In this document: in pieces, positions 49,195 through 58,295 of the stretch
How positions within the stretch are numbered: the first letter of the stretch is position 1
Layout of the letters: each line of letters begins with the position of its first letter
Origin: Candidatus Altimarinota bacterium
GTDB taxonomy: Bacteria; Patescibacteriota; Minisyncoccia; Phycocordibacterales; UBA5272
Assembly (NCBI GenBank): GCA_021734745.1
Contig: JAIPIK010000001.1
Location: 1 to 64,000, forward strand
DNA: 64,000 nt
Direction: 5' to 3'
Translations under genes and position numbers: made by a program
Notes under the pieces: model-generated
The model's database searches: none
Told to the model about the DNA's origin: nothing
Seen by the model: the letters and a program-made list of their open reading frames with translations, nothing else

Positions 49195-50790
49195 ATGAAA
49201 AGACTTATTGAAATAATGGCTCCAGCAGGTAGTTTTGAGTCACTTGAAGCAGCAATAAAGGCCGGAGCAGACTCGGTTTATTTTGGTGTAACACAATTAA
49301 ATATGCGTGCACGAGCGTCAGCAAATTTTACAATCGAAGACATGAGAGAAATAGTTCGTCGAGCCAAATCAGCCAAAGTTACAACTTATCTAGTTGTTAA
49401 TACCTTGCTTTATGACCATGACATTATTATTGCTAAAACACTGATTGACGCAGCAAAAGATAGTGGAGTTGATGCAATTATTGCTTTTGATTTTGCTGCC
49501 ATGAATTACTGCAATGAAATTGGAATGCCAGTTCATGCAACAATTCAATTTTCAATCTCTAATTATGAAGCAGTCAAATTCTTTTCAAAAATGACTAATC
49601 GTGTAGTTTTGGCACGTGAGTTAACGCTTGATCAAATAAAGTCCATTCATACCAATATTGTAAACGAAAACCTAATGGGAAATGAAGGTCGCTTGATGGA
49701 AATTGAAGTATTCGGACATGGTGCACTTTGTATTGCACAGTCTGGGCGTTGCTGGATGAGTCTATATACTGACAACGCCTCGGCTAATCGCGGAGCATGT
49801 TTGCAAAATTGTCGACATGCTTATAAGGTAACTGACTTAAGTACAGGTAAAGATTTAGTTTTAGACAATCAGTATATTATGTCTGCGGCAGATATATGTA
49901 CAATTGATTTTTTGGATAAATTTATTGATGCTGGTATTTCTGTTTTGAAAGTTGAAGGTAGAGGAAGAGCACCAGAATATGTATACACTGTTATTTCTAC
50001 CTATAAAAAAGCCCTTAAGGATATAGAGGAGGGAAGTTATACAAAAGAAAAAATTGAAGGTTACTTCAAAGATCTTGAAACTGTATTTAATCGAAAGTTA
50101 TCTCATGGTAATTTCTTTTTGGGTAAAGAAATTGGTGAATATTCGGATATATATGGATCAAAGGCGACCGAAGAAAAAATTTATAAAGGCAGAATAACAA
50201 ATTATTTTGGAAAGCTGGGTGTTGCTGAAGTTACCCTTCTAGCTGGTGCTGTAAAAGTTGGTGAAAAGTTTTTAATTACCGGAAATAAGACTGGTGTTTC
50301 TTTCGGCACTATAGATGAAATTCGAGTTGACTATAAAGTGGTTCAAGAAGCGGCTCCAAAAAGCATCATTTCAATCAAAGTGCCTGAAAAGGTAAGAAAA
50401 AATGACATGTTTTACATTGTTGTACATAAGGAAAATCCACAGGATTATGCGAATGTTAAAACAGTGACAGATAATGAAGATAGAGAGGATTATGTAGATG
50501 TTAAAAAGAAAGTAGACAAGGAAGACGTGCAGAATTTTACGAATATTCAAACTGATAAAAAGAAGTTTATAATTTCTCTACAAAGAAAAAATTGTATTGG
50601 GTGTGGCTCTTGTGCTGTGTACTCACCTAGCTGTTGGAAGATTAATAAACAGACCGGGAGAGCTGATTTAATTAATGGTGTTGAAAAGGGTAATGTTGTA
50701 GTTGCTGAAGTTAATAGGGAGTTTCTGGAGGAAAACAAAAGAGCTGCTGACTCTTGCCCAATGCAAGTTATTAAGCTTAATAAAGATTAA
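49195..50790 (+). CDS. U32 peptidase-family protein (TrhP/YegQ-like) with C-terminal ferredoxin
   Basis: 531 residues. The U32 part starts IEIMAPAGSFESLEAAIKAG and has the four-cysteine Fe-S set HGALCIAQSGRCWMSLY / GACLQNCRHAY. TrhP-type U32 proteins take part in 5-hydroxyuridine formation at tRNA position 34. After a beta-barrel region and a charged linker, residues ~460-531 form a ferredoxin: CIGCGSCAVYSPSCW and a final SCPMQVI, one 4Fe-4S cluster. A fused electron donor is unusual. I chose ATG 49195; the frame opens 24 bases earlier. Confidence 0.85.
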   Translation: MKRLIEIMAPAGSFESLEAAIKAGADSVYFGVTQLNMRARASANFTIEDMREIVRRAKSAKVTTYLVVNTLLYDHDIIIAKTLIDAAKDSGVDAIIAFDFAAMNYCNEIGMPVHATIQFSISNYEAVKFFSKMTNRVVLARELTLDQIKSIHTNIVNENLMGNEGRLMEIEVFGHGALCIAQSGRCWMSLYTDNASANRGACLQNCRHAYKVTDLSTGKDLVLDNQYIMSAADICTIDFLDKFIDAGISVLKVEGRGRAPEYVYTVISTYKKALKDIEEGSYTKEKIEGYFKDLETVFNRKLSHGNFFLGKEIGEYSDIYGSKATEEKIYKGRITNYFGKLGVAEVTLLAGAVKVGEKFLITGNKTGVSFGTIDEIRVDYKVVQEAAPKSIISIKVPEKVRKNDMFYIVVHKENPQDYANVKTVTDNEDREDYVDVKKKVDKEDVQNFTNIQTDKKKFIISLQRKNCIGCGSCAVYSPSCWKINKQTGRADLINGVEKGNVVVAEVNREFLEENKRAADSCPMQVIKLNKD

Positions 50791-51261
50791 TTTTTGGTAA
50801 AGAACTTTATTTGTAGTTGAATCTCACATTCTCGTGATTTGCGTCATATGTGAGATAAATTGATGGTCGGAGCTATGTTTTGGTAGTAATAAAAACGAGT
50901 GAGAGTTGACCTGCAAGTTCGTTGATGAATTAGTGGTTCTCTTTCTGTGATGGTAACGAGACGAAACCCGTAGAAGATTATTAGCGTACTTGAATTATAA
51001 TATAGAATTCTAGATTATTTTCACATATTTCCATTTAATCATTACATTACAACACTTTTTACTATATTCTGTAATCAGTAAATTTATAGATATCAAAAAC
51101 AATATTTTTTCCAATAAACCACATCTTCATTTCTGTAAAGGTTTTTCCGTATAAAATACTATTTTACAAGGCCAAAACTGTCCCCAATTTTTTGGTTGCG
51201 GAAGAGGCAAAGTCAAAGGATAATGGATATACAATCTTTATTATTTAATTACGTTTTACAT
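50791..51261 (+). other. 470-base intergenic region before nrdD, unassigned
   Basis: No convincing gene. A 9-bp hairpin (ATCTCACAT/ATGTGAGAT) lies at ~50820-50856. The following GC-richer stretch to ~50985 has no clear open frame and may be transcribed structured RNA. 51000-51180 is very AT-rich, and TATACAAT lies at ~51227 before the nrdD ATG. A TTAC-N8-GTAA palindrome at ~51058-51075 is a weak NrdR-box candidate. Confidence 0.4.
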
Positions 51262-53433
51262 ATGACTATGCTCACAAAAATCACTAAAAGAGACGGGAAA
51301 GAGGAGGTTTTCGATAAGGAAAAAATTACTCACGCAGTTGCAAAAGCTGGTAAGGCAACAGGGGAATTCAGAGATGAGGAGGCTCGTGATTTAACAGAGC
51401 AAATAGTTGCATATGTAGAAAATAAAGAATATAAAAATACTCCTACAGTTGAGCAAATTCAAGATGCTGTTGAGCAAATCTTGATGCATTCACGTTATAA
51501 GCAAACTGCAAAGGCTTATATTGTATACCGAGAACAACATACTGAAATGAGAGCTTTTGCTACAAAGGCATCACTTGGACTAGTTGATAATTATTTGGAC
51601 AAACTAGATTGGCAGGTAAAAGAAAATAGTAATATGGGGTATTCTCTACAAGGTCTTAACAATTACCTTTTTTCTGAAGTTAGTAAGACATATTGGTTAA
51701 ATAAAATTTATCCAAAAGAAATTCGCGATTCATATGAAGGTGGAGATATTCATATTCATGATTTAGGAACTCTTGCTATTTACTGCGTTGGATGGGATTT
51801 GATGGATCTCTTAACAGAAGGGTTCAGAGGTGTTGCAGATAAAATTGAATCTGCTCCTCCGAAGCATTTCCGTACAGCAATCGGTCAGATAGTTAACTTC
51901 ATGTATACAATGCAGGGTGAAGCAGCAGGAGCAATTGCATTTTCTAACTTCGATACATTACTCGCACCATTTATCCGTCATGACAAACTTACAAAAAAAG
52001 AAGTAAAGCAATCTATTCAGGAATTCGTGTTTAATATGAATGTGCCAACACGTGTTGGGTTCCAAACACCGTTTTCTAATATTACACTTGACCTCAACCC
52101 ATCACCAAACTTCAAGGATATGCCTGTAATTATTGGAGGTAAGCCACAGAAAGAAAAGTACGGAGATTTCCAAGTAGAGATGGATATGTTAAATGAAGCA
52201 TTCTTCGAAGTTATGGCAGAAGGGGATGCATCAGGAAGAGTTTTCTCATTCCCAATCCCTACTGTTAACATTACAAAAGATTTTAATTGGGAAAATGAAA
52301 ATTTAAAAGGTCTTTGGGAGATTACAGCAAAGTACGGTATTCCATATTTTAGTAACTTTGTGAACTCAGATATGAAACCAGAGGATACACGTTCAATGTG
52401 TTGCCGTTTACGTTTAGACCTAGAGGAGTTGGACCGTCGTGGAGGTGGACTATTCGGTGCGAATGCTCTAACTGGCTCGGTTGGTGTTGTTACAATTAAC
52501 TTACCTCGTCTTGCATATGTTGCAAAACTAAAGAATAAAGATTCTATAGAAAAAGCTAAGGCTCATTTCTATGAAAAACTAGACAGACAAATGGATATCG
52601 CGCAAGAAAGTCTAGAAATAAAAAGAAAGCTTATCGAGCGTCTAACTGAGGCGAATCTCTACCCGTACACAAAGTTCTACTTGAGAAATATTAAGAAAGG
52701 TTTTGGTGAATATTGGAAAAATCACTTCTCTACAATTGGACTTATTGGCATGAACGAAGCGTCACTCAATATTATAGGTGAAGACATAGGTTCTGAAGAT
52801 GGAAGGGCTTTTGCCGGAGAAGTTCTGGATCATATGCGTCATAGACTTATAAGTTATCAGCAGGAAACTGGCAATTTGTACAATCTAGAGGCAACACCAG
52901 CAGAAGGCGTAACGTACAGGTTCGCTTCTCGTGATAAGAAAATGTATCCAGGTATTATTGTTGCAAATGAATCAGAGTGCAAAACAGGAGCTCAGCCGTT
53001 TTACACTAACTCCTCACATCTTCCAGTTAATTATACAGAAGATATTGTTGAGACATTAGATATTCAGGATGGTTTACAAACAAAATATACAGGAGGAACT
53101 GTCATACATCTTTTCTTAGGTGAACGTGTATCAGATTATAAGTCCGTCCCTAACTTAGTGAAAAAGATTTGTGAGAATTATAAGTTGCCATACTTTACAA
53201 TCACGCCAACATTCAGTGTGTGTTCTACGCATGGATATATTTCTGGAGAACATTTTACATGTCAGACATGCGCAAGTAAATGTGAGGTATATTCAAGAGT
53301 TGTTGGTTATTTAAGACCAGTTAGTCAGTGGAATGATGCTAAGAAGGCAGAATATGATATTCGTGAAATGTATATTCCAGAAGTAAATCCAGTATGTGTT
53401 AAAGAAGAGGTGACTGTTTCTGTTAAAGTATAA
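51262..53433 (+). CDS. nrdD: anaerobic (class III) ribonucleoside-triphosphate reductase
   Basis: About 723 residues. An ATP-cone regulatory domain at ~3-95 (LTKITKRDGKEEVFD), the ten-stranded barrel with the active-site region DTRSMCCRLRLD, a zinc site near the C-terminus (CSTHGY, CQTCASKC) and the glycyl-radical loop RVVGYLRPVSQWNDAKKAEY. It makes deoxynucleotides without oxygen and needs NrdG, encoded 5 bases downstream. The frame extends to 51196, but ATG 51262 follows the TATACAAT box. Ends with a Cys-containing tail (NPVCVKEE). Confidence 0.95.
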   Translation: MTMLTKITKRDGKEEVFDKEKITHAVAKAGKATGEFRDEEARDLTEQIVAYVENKEYKNTPTVEQIQDAVEQILMHSRYKQTAKAYIVYREQHTEMRAFATKASLGLVDNYLDKLDWQVKENSNMGYSLQGLNNYLFSEVSKTYWLNKIYPKEIRDSYEGGDIHIHDLGTLAIYCVGWDLMDLLTEGFRGVADKIESAPPKHFRTAIGQIVNFMYTMQGEAAGAIAFSNFDTLLAPFIRHDKLTKKEVKQSIQEFVFNMNVPTRVGFQTPFSNITLDLNPSPNFKDMPVIIGGKPQKEKYGDFQVEMDMLNEAFFEVMAEGDASGRVFSFPIPTVNITKDFNWENENLKGLWEITAKYGIPYFSNFVNSDMKPEDTRSMCCRLRLDLEELDRRGGGLFGANALTGSVGVVTINLPRLAYVAKLKNKDSIEKAKAHFYEKLDRQMDIAQESLEIKRKLIERLTEANLYPYTKFYLRNIKKGFGEYWKNHFSTIGLIGMNEASLNIIGEDIGSEDGRAFAGEVLDHMRHRLISYQQETGNLYNLEATPAEGVTYRFASRDKKMYPGIIVANESECKTGAQPFYTNSSHLPVNYTEDIVETLDIQDGLQTKYTGGTVIHLFLGERVSDYKSVPNLVKKICENYKLPYFTITPTFSVCSTHGYISGEHFTCQTCASKCEVYSRVVGYLRPVSQWNDAKKAEYDIREMYIPEVNPVCVKEEVTVSVKV

Positions 53434-53438
53434 TTACG

Positions 53439-54131
53439 ATGGAATTCGGAGGATTTGAAAAATGCACACTTATAGACTATCCAGGGAAGATAGCTTGTAT
53501 GGTCTATACAATTGGTTGTAATTTTAGATGTCCGTATTGTCATAATCCTGAGTTGGTTGATGAAACAGTGATACATAGGTTTAGTGAAAAAGAAATTTTA
53601 AATTTTCTTGATACAAGAAAAAAGATGCTAGATGGGGTTGTCATAACAGGAGGCGAACCCACAATACACGGCGATAAACTTATTTCTTTCATGAAAGAGG
53701 TAAAGGGTCGTGGATTTCTTGTGAAATTAGATTCAAATGGAATGAACCCAGAATTTTTGAAGAAAATAATTAGTGAAAAATTAGTTGATTATATTGCGAT
53801 GGATATAAAGTCTCCATTAGAAAAGTATAGTCAAACTGTTTCAAGGCCAGTAGACATCGAAGCAATTAGAAAAAGTAAAAAAATAATTATGGAGTCTGGT
53901 ATAGAATATGAGTTTCGTACTACTGTTTTGAAGATTATGTTATCACCAGAGGATATAGAGGAAATTGGTAAGGAAATTAAAGGGGCGAAAAGATACTATT
54001 TACAAAAATTTATACCATCAAAAATTCTAAATCCACAATTTTTGAAAAAAACTACATACAATGATGAAGAATTCTCTGCGCTGCAGAAAAATTTGGAAAA
54101 GAAATATGTGGAATTTTGTGGTATCAGGTAA
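53439..54131 (+). CDS. nrdG: anaerobic ribonucleotide reductase-activating radical SAM protein
   Basis: 230 residues. The radical-SAM cluster motif is CNFRCPYC in IGCNFRCPYCHNPELV (~27-42); SAM-binding VVITGGEPT follows. It installs the glycyl radical on NrdD. This is the longer TIGR02495-type activase, not the ~155-aa E. coli form. It begins 5 bases after nrdD. Confidence 0.93.
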   Translation: MEFGGFEKCTLIDYPGKIACMVYTIGCNFRCPYCHNPELVDETVIHRFSEKEILNFLDTRKKMLDGVVITGGEPTIHGDKLISFMKEVKGRGFLVKLDSNGMNPEFLKKIISEKLVDYIAMDIKSPLEKYSQTVSRPVDIEAIRKSKKIIMESGIEYEFRTTVLKIMLSPEDIEEIGKEIKGAKRYYLQKFIPSKILNPQFLKKTTYNDEEFSALQKNLEKKYVEFCGIR

Positions 54132-54151
54132 AATGTGTCATGCTATAAAAT

Positions 54152-55351
54152 ATGGAAATGAAAGGTCTAATTTATTTGGATAATGCTGCTACAACACCGA
54201 TTGATGAAAAGGTGTTAGAAAAGATGCTCCCATATTTTCGAGGTGAGTACGGTAACCCGTCATCTATTTATAAGAGTGGTAGAAAAGCAAAACAGGTTAT
54301 AGAACATGCAAGGCAAGGCCTTGCAGATGTGATTGGTGCGAAATCCAGTGAAGTTATTTTTACTGGTTCTGGAACTGAAGCAAATAATCTGGCTATCCTA
54401 GGTGTTGCTAGGGCAAATAAAAAATATGGAAATCATATTTTAGTTTCTACAATCGAACATAAATCAGTTCTTGAGTCAGTAAAACAACTTGAAAAAGAGG
54501 GCTTTATTATTGAATATATACCAGTAGATAATTATGGAGTGATTGATGTGGATGAAATTATGAAACTCATAACTGATAAGACTATTTTAATTTCTGTTAT
54601 GTATGCGAATAATGAAATTGGAACAATTCAGCCGATACAAGAATTAAGTAAAAGAGTAAGTGAGTTTAAAAACCAAGAACCAAGAACTATTAACTACCCA
54701 CTAGTACATACAGATGCATGCCAAGTGGCAGGGCAATTATCAATAGACGTACGAAAGCTCGGAGTAGATTTGATGACTTTAAATGGCGGTAAGATATACG
54801 GTCCGAAAGGTATTGGGGTTTTGTATAAAAAAGAAAATATAAATATTGAACCGATTATTTTTGGTGGTGGTCAAGAAAGTGGATTGCGAGGTGGAACAGA
54901 AAGTGTCCCATTGATTGTTGGGATGTTAGAGGCATTGTGTATGGTTGATAAGAATAGAGAAATAGAATCAGTGCGACTCACCGAGCTACGTAATTACTTA
55001 ATAGTAAAATTAAAAGAAATTATTGGGGACGTCGTATTAAATGGCCATCCAACAAATCGCTTACCTAACAATGTACATATATCAATTCCAAAAATAGAAG
55101 GAGAGGCAGTAGTTTTAATGCTAGATGAAATGAGCGTTCAGGTATCAACTGGCTCCGCTTGTTCATCAAAAGATTTGGAAGTTTCTCATGTTCTGAAGGC
55201 AATTAACCAATCTCCTGAAATAATACATGGGAGTATTCGTTTTTCACTAGGAAAAGAAACTAGAAAGGATGATATTGATTATGTAATGGGTGTTTTAGGA
55301 GACATTGTTAAAAGATTGAAAAGTATGTCATCATTAACTATAAATATATGA
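54152..55351 (+). CDS. iscS: cysteine desulfurase (IscS/NifS family)
   Basis: 399 residues. IYLDNAATTPIDEKVLEKM, EANNLAILG, cofactor His region STIEHKSVLE, PLP-Lys in LNGGKIYGPKGIGVLY (His of the usual SxHK is Gly) and catalytic Cys in STGSACSSKD. It supplies sulfur for Fe-S clusters, here presumably for NrdG, the U32-ferredoxin and the flavin reductase partner. It overlaps the IscU-like gene by 4 bases (ATGA). Confidence 0.93.
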   Translation: MEMKGLIYLDNAATTPIDEKVLEKMLPYFRGEYGNPSSIYKSGRKAKQVIEHARQGLADVIGAKSSEVIFTGSGTEANNLAILGVARANKKYGNHILVSTIEHKSVLESVKQLEKEGFIIEYIPVDNYGVIDVDEIMKLITDKTILISVMYANNEIGTIQPIQELSKRVSEFKNQEPRTINYPLVHTDACQVAGQLSIDVRKLGVDLMTLNGGKIYGPKGIGVLYKKENINIEPIIFGGGQESGLRGGTESVPLIVGMLEALCMVDKNREIESVRLTELRNYLIVKLKEIIGDVVLNGHPTNRLPNNVHISIPKIEGEAVVLMLDEMSVQVSTGSACSSKDLEVSHVLKAINQSPEIIHGSIRFSLGKETRKDDIDYVMGVLGDIVKRLKSMSSLTINI

Positions 55352-55788
55352 GTACTAATGAATTTAATAAATGTGACGGAGAAGATTGGTTATACAGCGA
55401 TATAGTGAAGGAGCATTTTTTTCATCCACAAAATATTTTGATAGATGATAAGGACTATGTTGCAGATGGAATTGGAGTCACAGGTAGTCCATTATGCGGT
55501 GATATGATGGCTGTTTGGATAAAAGTAGATAGAGATAAAAATGTTATTACAGAATGTAAATGGAGGACGTTTGGCTGTGCGTCTGCCATCGCATCAACAT
55601 CAATGATGTCTGTTATGGTTGTAGAAAATGGTGGTATGGATTTACATAAAGCAAAAAGATTAACACCAGAGGCAATTATTGAAAGATTGTCAGGTTTACC
55701 AGACAGAAAGTATCATTGTTCGGTATTGTCACATCTGGCTTTACGTGAAGCCATTGATGATTATCAGAAAATTCATGCAAAAAAATAA
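55348..55788 (+). CDS. iscU: IscU/NifU-like Fe-S scaffold
   Basis: 146 residues with the three scaffold cysteines: SPLCGDMM, FGCASAIAST and YHCSVLSHLAL. It receives sulfur from the overlapping desulfurase and assembles Fe-S clusters. The CGD, GCA and HC motifs match the NifU_N family. Its 3' end overlaps the next gene by 14 bases, so the group is translationally coupled. Confidence 0.92.
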   Translation: MSTNEFNKCDGEDWLYSDIVKEHFFHPQNILIDDKDYVADGIGVTGSPLCGDMMAVWIKVDRDKNVITECKWRTFGCASAIASTSMMSVMVVENGGMDLHKAKRLTPEAIIERLSGLPDRKYHCSVLSHLALREAIDDYQKIHAKK

Positions 55789-56479
55789 TAGAACAAATTA
55801 TATAGTAAAAGAAAAAATAGTTGAGTCACATGATGTTGTGACTTTGAAATTAATTTGTGATGCCGGTATTCCAGAATATATAGCTGGGCAATTCATAACA
55901 GTATTTTTTGACGATATCGGAAACGCTGAAGGTAAATCCTATACAATATCTAGTGCACCATCTGAGGACACTCTTAATCTTACGGTAAAAGGAATTGGTG
56001 AGTTTTCAAATAAATTATGCAGTTTGAATATTGGTGACAATCTTGAGGCGTCACTACCTTACGGATATTTCTACAGTGAATCAGATAATACTTCACTAAT
56101 TATGATAGCAGGGGGGATAGGAGTGACACCATTTAGAAGTATGATTGCGGACGCTCTTAAAAGTAATAGTTCGCGAAAACTAGTTCTATTTTATAGTAAT
56201 AAAACATCCTCTGATATTATTTTTGGAAACGAATTTATAGAGTTACAAAAAACCCACAGTACTTTTGATATAAATAATTATTTAACTAGACAAGATATAG
56301 TTCCAGAAGGGGTGAAAAGTGGAAGAATTACAATTGATGATATTGTTAATATAACAAAAGATATAAAAGATAAAGAATTTCTTATTTGTGGTTCAATACC
56401 TTTTGTTCGTGATTTTTGGAAAGGTCTGAAGGAGGCTGGAATTCCTGAAGAAACAATTTACACAGAGGCGTTTTTTTAG
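55775..56479 (+). CDS. ferredoxin-NAD(P)H reductase-like flavoprotein
   Basis: 234 residues from ATG 55775 (the upstream open frame is a shadow of iscU). FAD-domain motifs AGQFITVFF and GKSYTISSAP, NAD(P)-domain MIAGGIGVTPFRSMI and the C-terminal IYTEAFF typical of the FNR family. No Fe-S domain of its own. It probably supplies electrons from NAD(P)H to a ferredoxin or flavodoxin for NrdG activation or Fe-S assembly. Confidence 0.88.
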   Translation: MQKNNRTNYIVKEKIVESHDVVTLKLICDAGIPEYIAGQFITVFFDDIGNAEGKSYTISSAPSEDTLNLTVKGIGEFSNKLCSLNIGDNLEASLPYGYFYSESDNTSLIMIAGGIGVTPFRSMIADALKSNSSRKLVLFYSNKTSSDIIFGNEFIELQKTHSTFDINNYLTRQDIVPEGVKSGRITIDDIVNITKDIKDKEFLICGSIPFVRDFWKGLKEAGIPEETIYTEAFF

Positions 56480-56566
56480 TTTTACAATAATTTAAAAATA
56501 TGGTATTATTCTATCATCGTAGGCATTTTGCTTATGGTGTTCTTTATAATATAGGAGAAAAGAAAT

Positions 56567-56761
56567 ATGGATGATTTTTATAGAAGTTCTGTATTAGGGT
56601 GTGTTTCCTCGCTGCCTTCATATCATGAGGACCAAGCTTTCTATGATTACGACAGGATGAATTATATCCGTGTAATTAGTGAGTTTGATCCAATTATGTT
56701 GACCTCAGCAAGAAAGCCATCGCTTGACGAACAAGAAGGAAGTATCAGTTACGAGAATTAA
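56567..56761 (+). CDS. small orphan protein with Shine-Dalgarno start
   Basis: 64 residues, acidic and Tyr-rich, not recognised. AGGAG lies 10 bases before the ATG, with a TATAAT-like box just upstream. It is one of the Shine-Dalgarno-bearing orphans. Confidence 0.6.
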   Translation: MDDFYRSSVLGCVSSLPSYHEDQAFYDYDRMNYIRVISEFDPIMLTSARKPSLDEQEGSISYEN

Positions 56762-57035
56762 GTAGTATCGTATCAGGTATCTTGGTTGTATAAAGATACA
56801 TACAGCATCATCACATATACGAAGTTGCGCTAGAGCATATTACTTGCTCGCCTCATCTCTTCGTGTAAGCCTCTTACTTAATTGTGAGGGGTTTTGTGTT
56901 TTCGAGCAACTTGGTTGCGAAGACGTCATTTACTAGCAAGTAAAGGACGTAAATAGATTTTTTGGACAAAGTCCAATCTTTACATCCCAGTTATCAACTA
57001 GTTCATCGCTGTCAATCACTGTATACTAAAATGAT
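56762..57035. other. intergenic region before gapA
   Basis: No gene seen. It holds several hairpins: TATCTT/AAGATA (~56778-56800), a CCTC/GAGG stem followed by TTTT (~56872-56895, probably the terminator of the gene at 56567), GCAAC/GTTGC (~56904-56916), TTTACT/AGTAAA (~56929-56944) and a larger stem GTAAATAGATT/AATCTTTAC (56949-56983). TATACT at 57022-57027 is the gapA -10 box. Confidence 0.45.
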
Positions 57036-58094
57036 ATGGATAAAAAAATACGAGTTGGAATAAATGGTTTTGGACGTATCGGCCGTGCATTTTTTAAGGT
57101 TGCACTTGAGCGGGACGATATGGAGGTGGTTGCTATTAATGATTTAGGAGATGTTCACAATCTTGCATATTTACTTCAGTACGATACCGTATATCGCGTA
57201 TCACATTTTGATGTACATGCAGAAGTTCATGATGATATAAAAGAACAATATTTGGTTATTGAAGGGGAGAAAGACATGAAGGTAAAAGTAATTCAAGAAA
57301 GAGATCCTGCACTTATTCCATGGGGAGCAAATGAAGTGGATGTGGTAGTTGAATCAACTGGATTATTTGTAACTTATGACAAAGCTTCAGCTCATTTAAA
57401 AGGTGGAGCAAAAGCTGTGGTCATATCTGCTCCTGCAAAGAAAGGGGAAGATGCATCGGTAGCAGGAGAGACCATTCTTATGGGTGTTAATGAAGAAAAA
57501 TTCGGCACATGCCAGGTTACTTCTAATGCATCATGCACAACGAATGCGTCTTCACCGGTTATTTCTATATTAGATGCTGCTATTGGTATTGAAAAAGCAA
57601 TTCTAAATACAGTTCACTCATATACTGCCTCACAAAGTCTGGTAGACGGACCTAATAAAAAAGATTTTCGCGAAGGACGTGCAGCAGCACAGAATATGGT
57701 TCCTTCTTCTACGGGTGCAGCTATTGCTGTAACGAAGGCCTTTCCTTCACTTGAGGGATTATTTGACGGAGTGTCTATTCGCGTCCCTACACCAGCTGGT
57801 TCAATTGCGGACATTACTTTTATTTCAAAGAGACCAACTACAGTGGAAGAAGTTAATAATGCATTAACTGAAGCATCTCGTTCGGAACATTGGAAAGAAA
57901 TTTTTGCAGTAACAGAAGAAGAACTTGTATCTAGTGACATATTAGGTCTTCCTTTTGCATCTATTGCAGACCTTAAAATGACTCGTGTAGTAGGAGGTAA
58001 TTTAGTTAAAGTTCTAGCTTGGTATGACAATGAAATGGGGTATACCAATACTCTTGTTTCTCATGTGGCAAAAGTTGGAAAAACCATAAAATAG
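57036..58094 (+). CDS. gapA: glyceraldehyde-3-phosphate dehydrogenase
   Basis: 352 residues. NAD-binding RVGINGFGRIGRAF, catalytic Cys in SNASCTTNASSPV, the substrate region HSYTASQSLVDGPN and the C-terminal WYDNEMGYTN. Central glycolytic step to 1,3-bisphosphoglycerate. TATACT ends 8 bases before the ATG. Ends in a strong terminator. Confidence 0.96.
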   Translation: MDKKIRVGINGFGRIGRAFFKVALERDDMEVVAINDLGDVHNLAYLLQYDTVYRVSHFDVHAEVHDDIKEQYLVIEGEKDMKVKVIQERDPALIPWGANEVDVVVESTGLFVTYDKASAHLKGGAKAVVISAPAKKGEDASVAGETILMGVNEEKFGTCQVTSNASCTTNASSPVISILDAAIGIEKAILNTVHSYTASQSLVDGPNKKDFREGRAAAQNMVPSSTGAAIAVTKAFPSLEGLFDGVSIRVPTPAGSIADITFISKRPTTVEEVNNALTEASRSEHWKEIFAVTEEELVSSDILGLPFASIADLKMTRVVGGNLVKVLAWYDNEMGYTNTLVSHVAKVGKTIK

Positions 58095-58221
58095 TTAGCT
58101 TCGTTGTTGCAACTTCATTTTTGTCAGTCAATGTACTATTCGTACATCTTTTTCCAAAAATTTGTTGCGCCTAGAATCTAATCTATTTTCTGGTTTTTCT
58201 ATAGAGTTATGTGTGTTTTTG

Positions 58222-58262
58222 AAAAATAATAAGCGCAAGCTTCGCTTGCGCTTATTATTTTT
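58222..58262 (+). terminator. intrinsic terminator after gapA
   Basis: Perfect 19-bp arms 58222-58240 and 58244-58262, loop TTC, T-run. The 127 bases before it hold a small ATGTAC/GTACAT hairpin (58128-58144) and nothing else recognisable. Confidence 0.92.
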
Positions 58263-58295
58263 GTAATTTAGTATATACAGGTATACTTAAAGTAT

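Noticed and set aside
50868-50990. Cobalamin riboswitch (ACCTGC like a B12 box) or T-box (TGGTAAC)
   Set aside because: Only short fragments match, in the wrong order and without the conserved core.
51058-51075. NrdR box before nrdD
   Set aside because: The palindrome deviates from the NrdR consensus and no second box at the usual spacing was found.
55679-55774. Longer start for the flavin reductase
   Set aside because: It would overlap iscU by 110 bases in another frame; the ATG at 55775 starts the FAD domain at the normal place.
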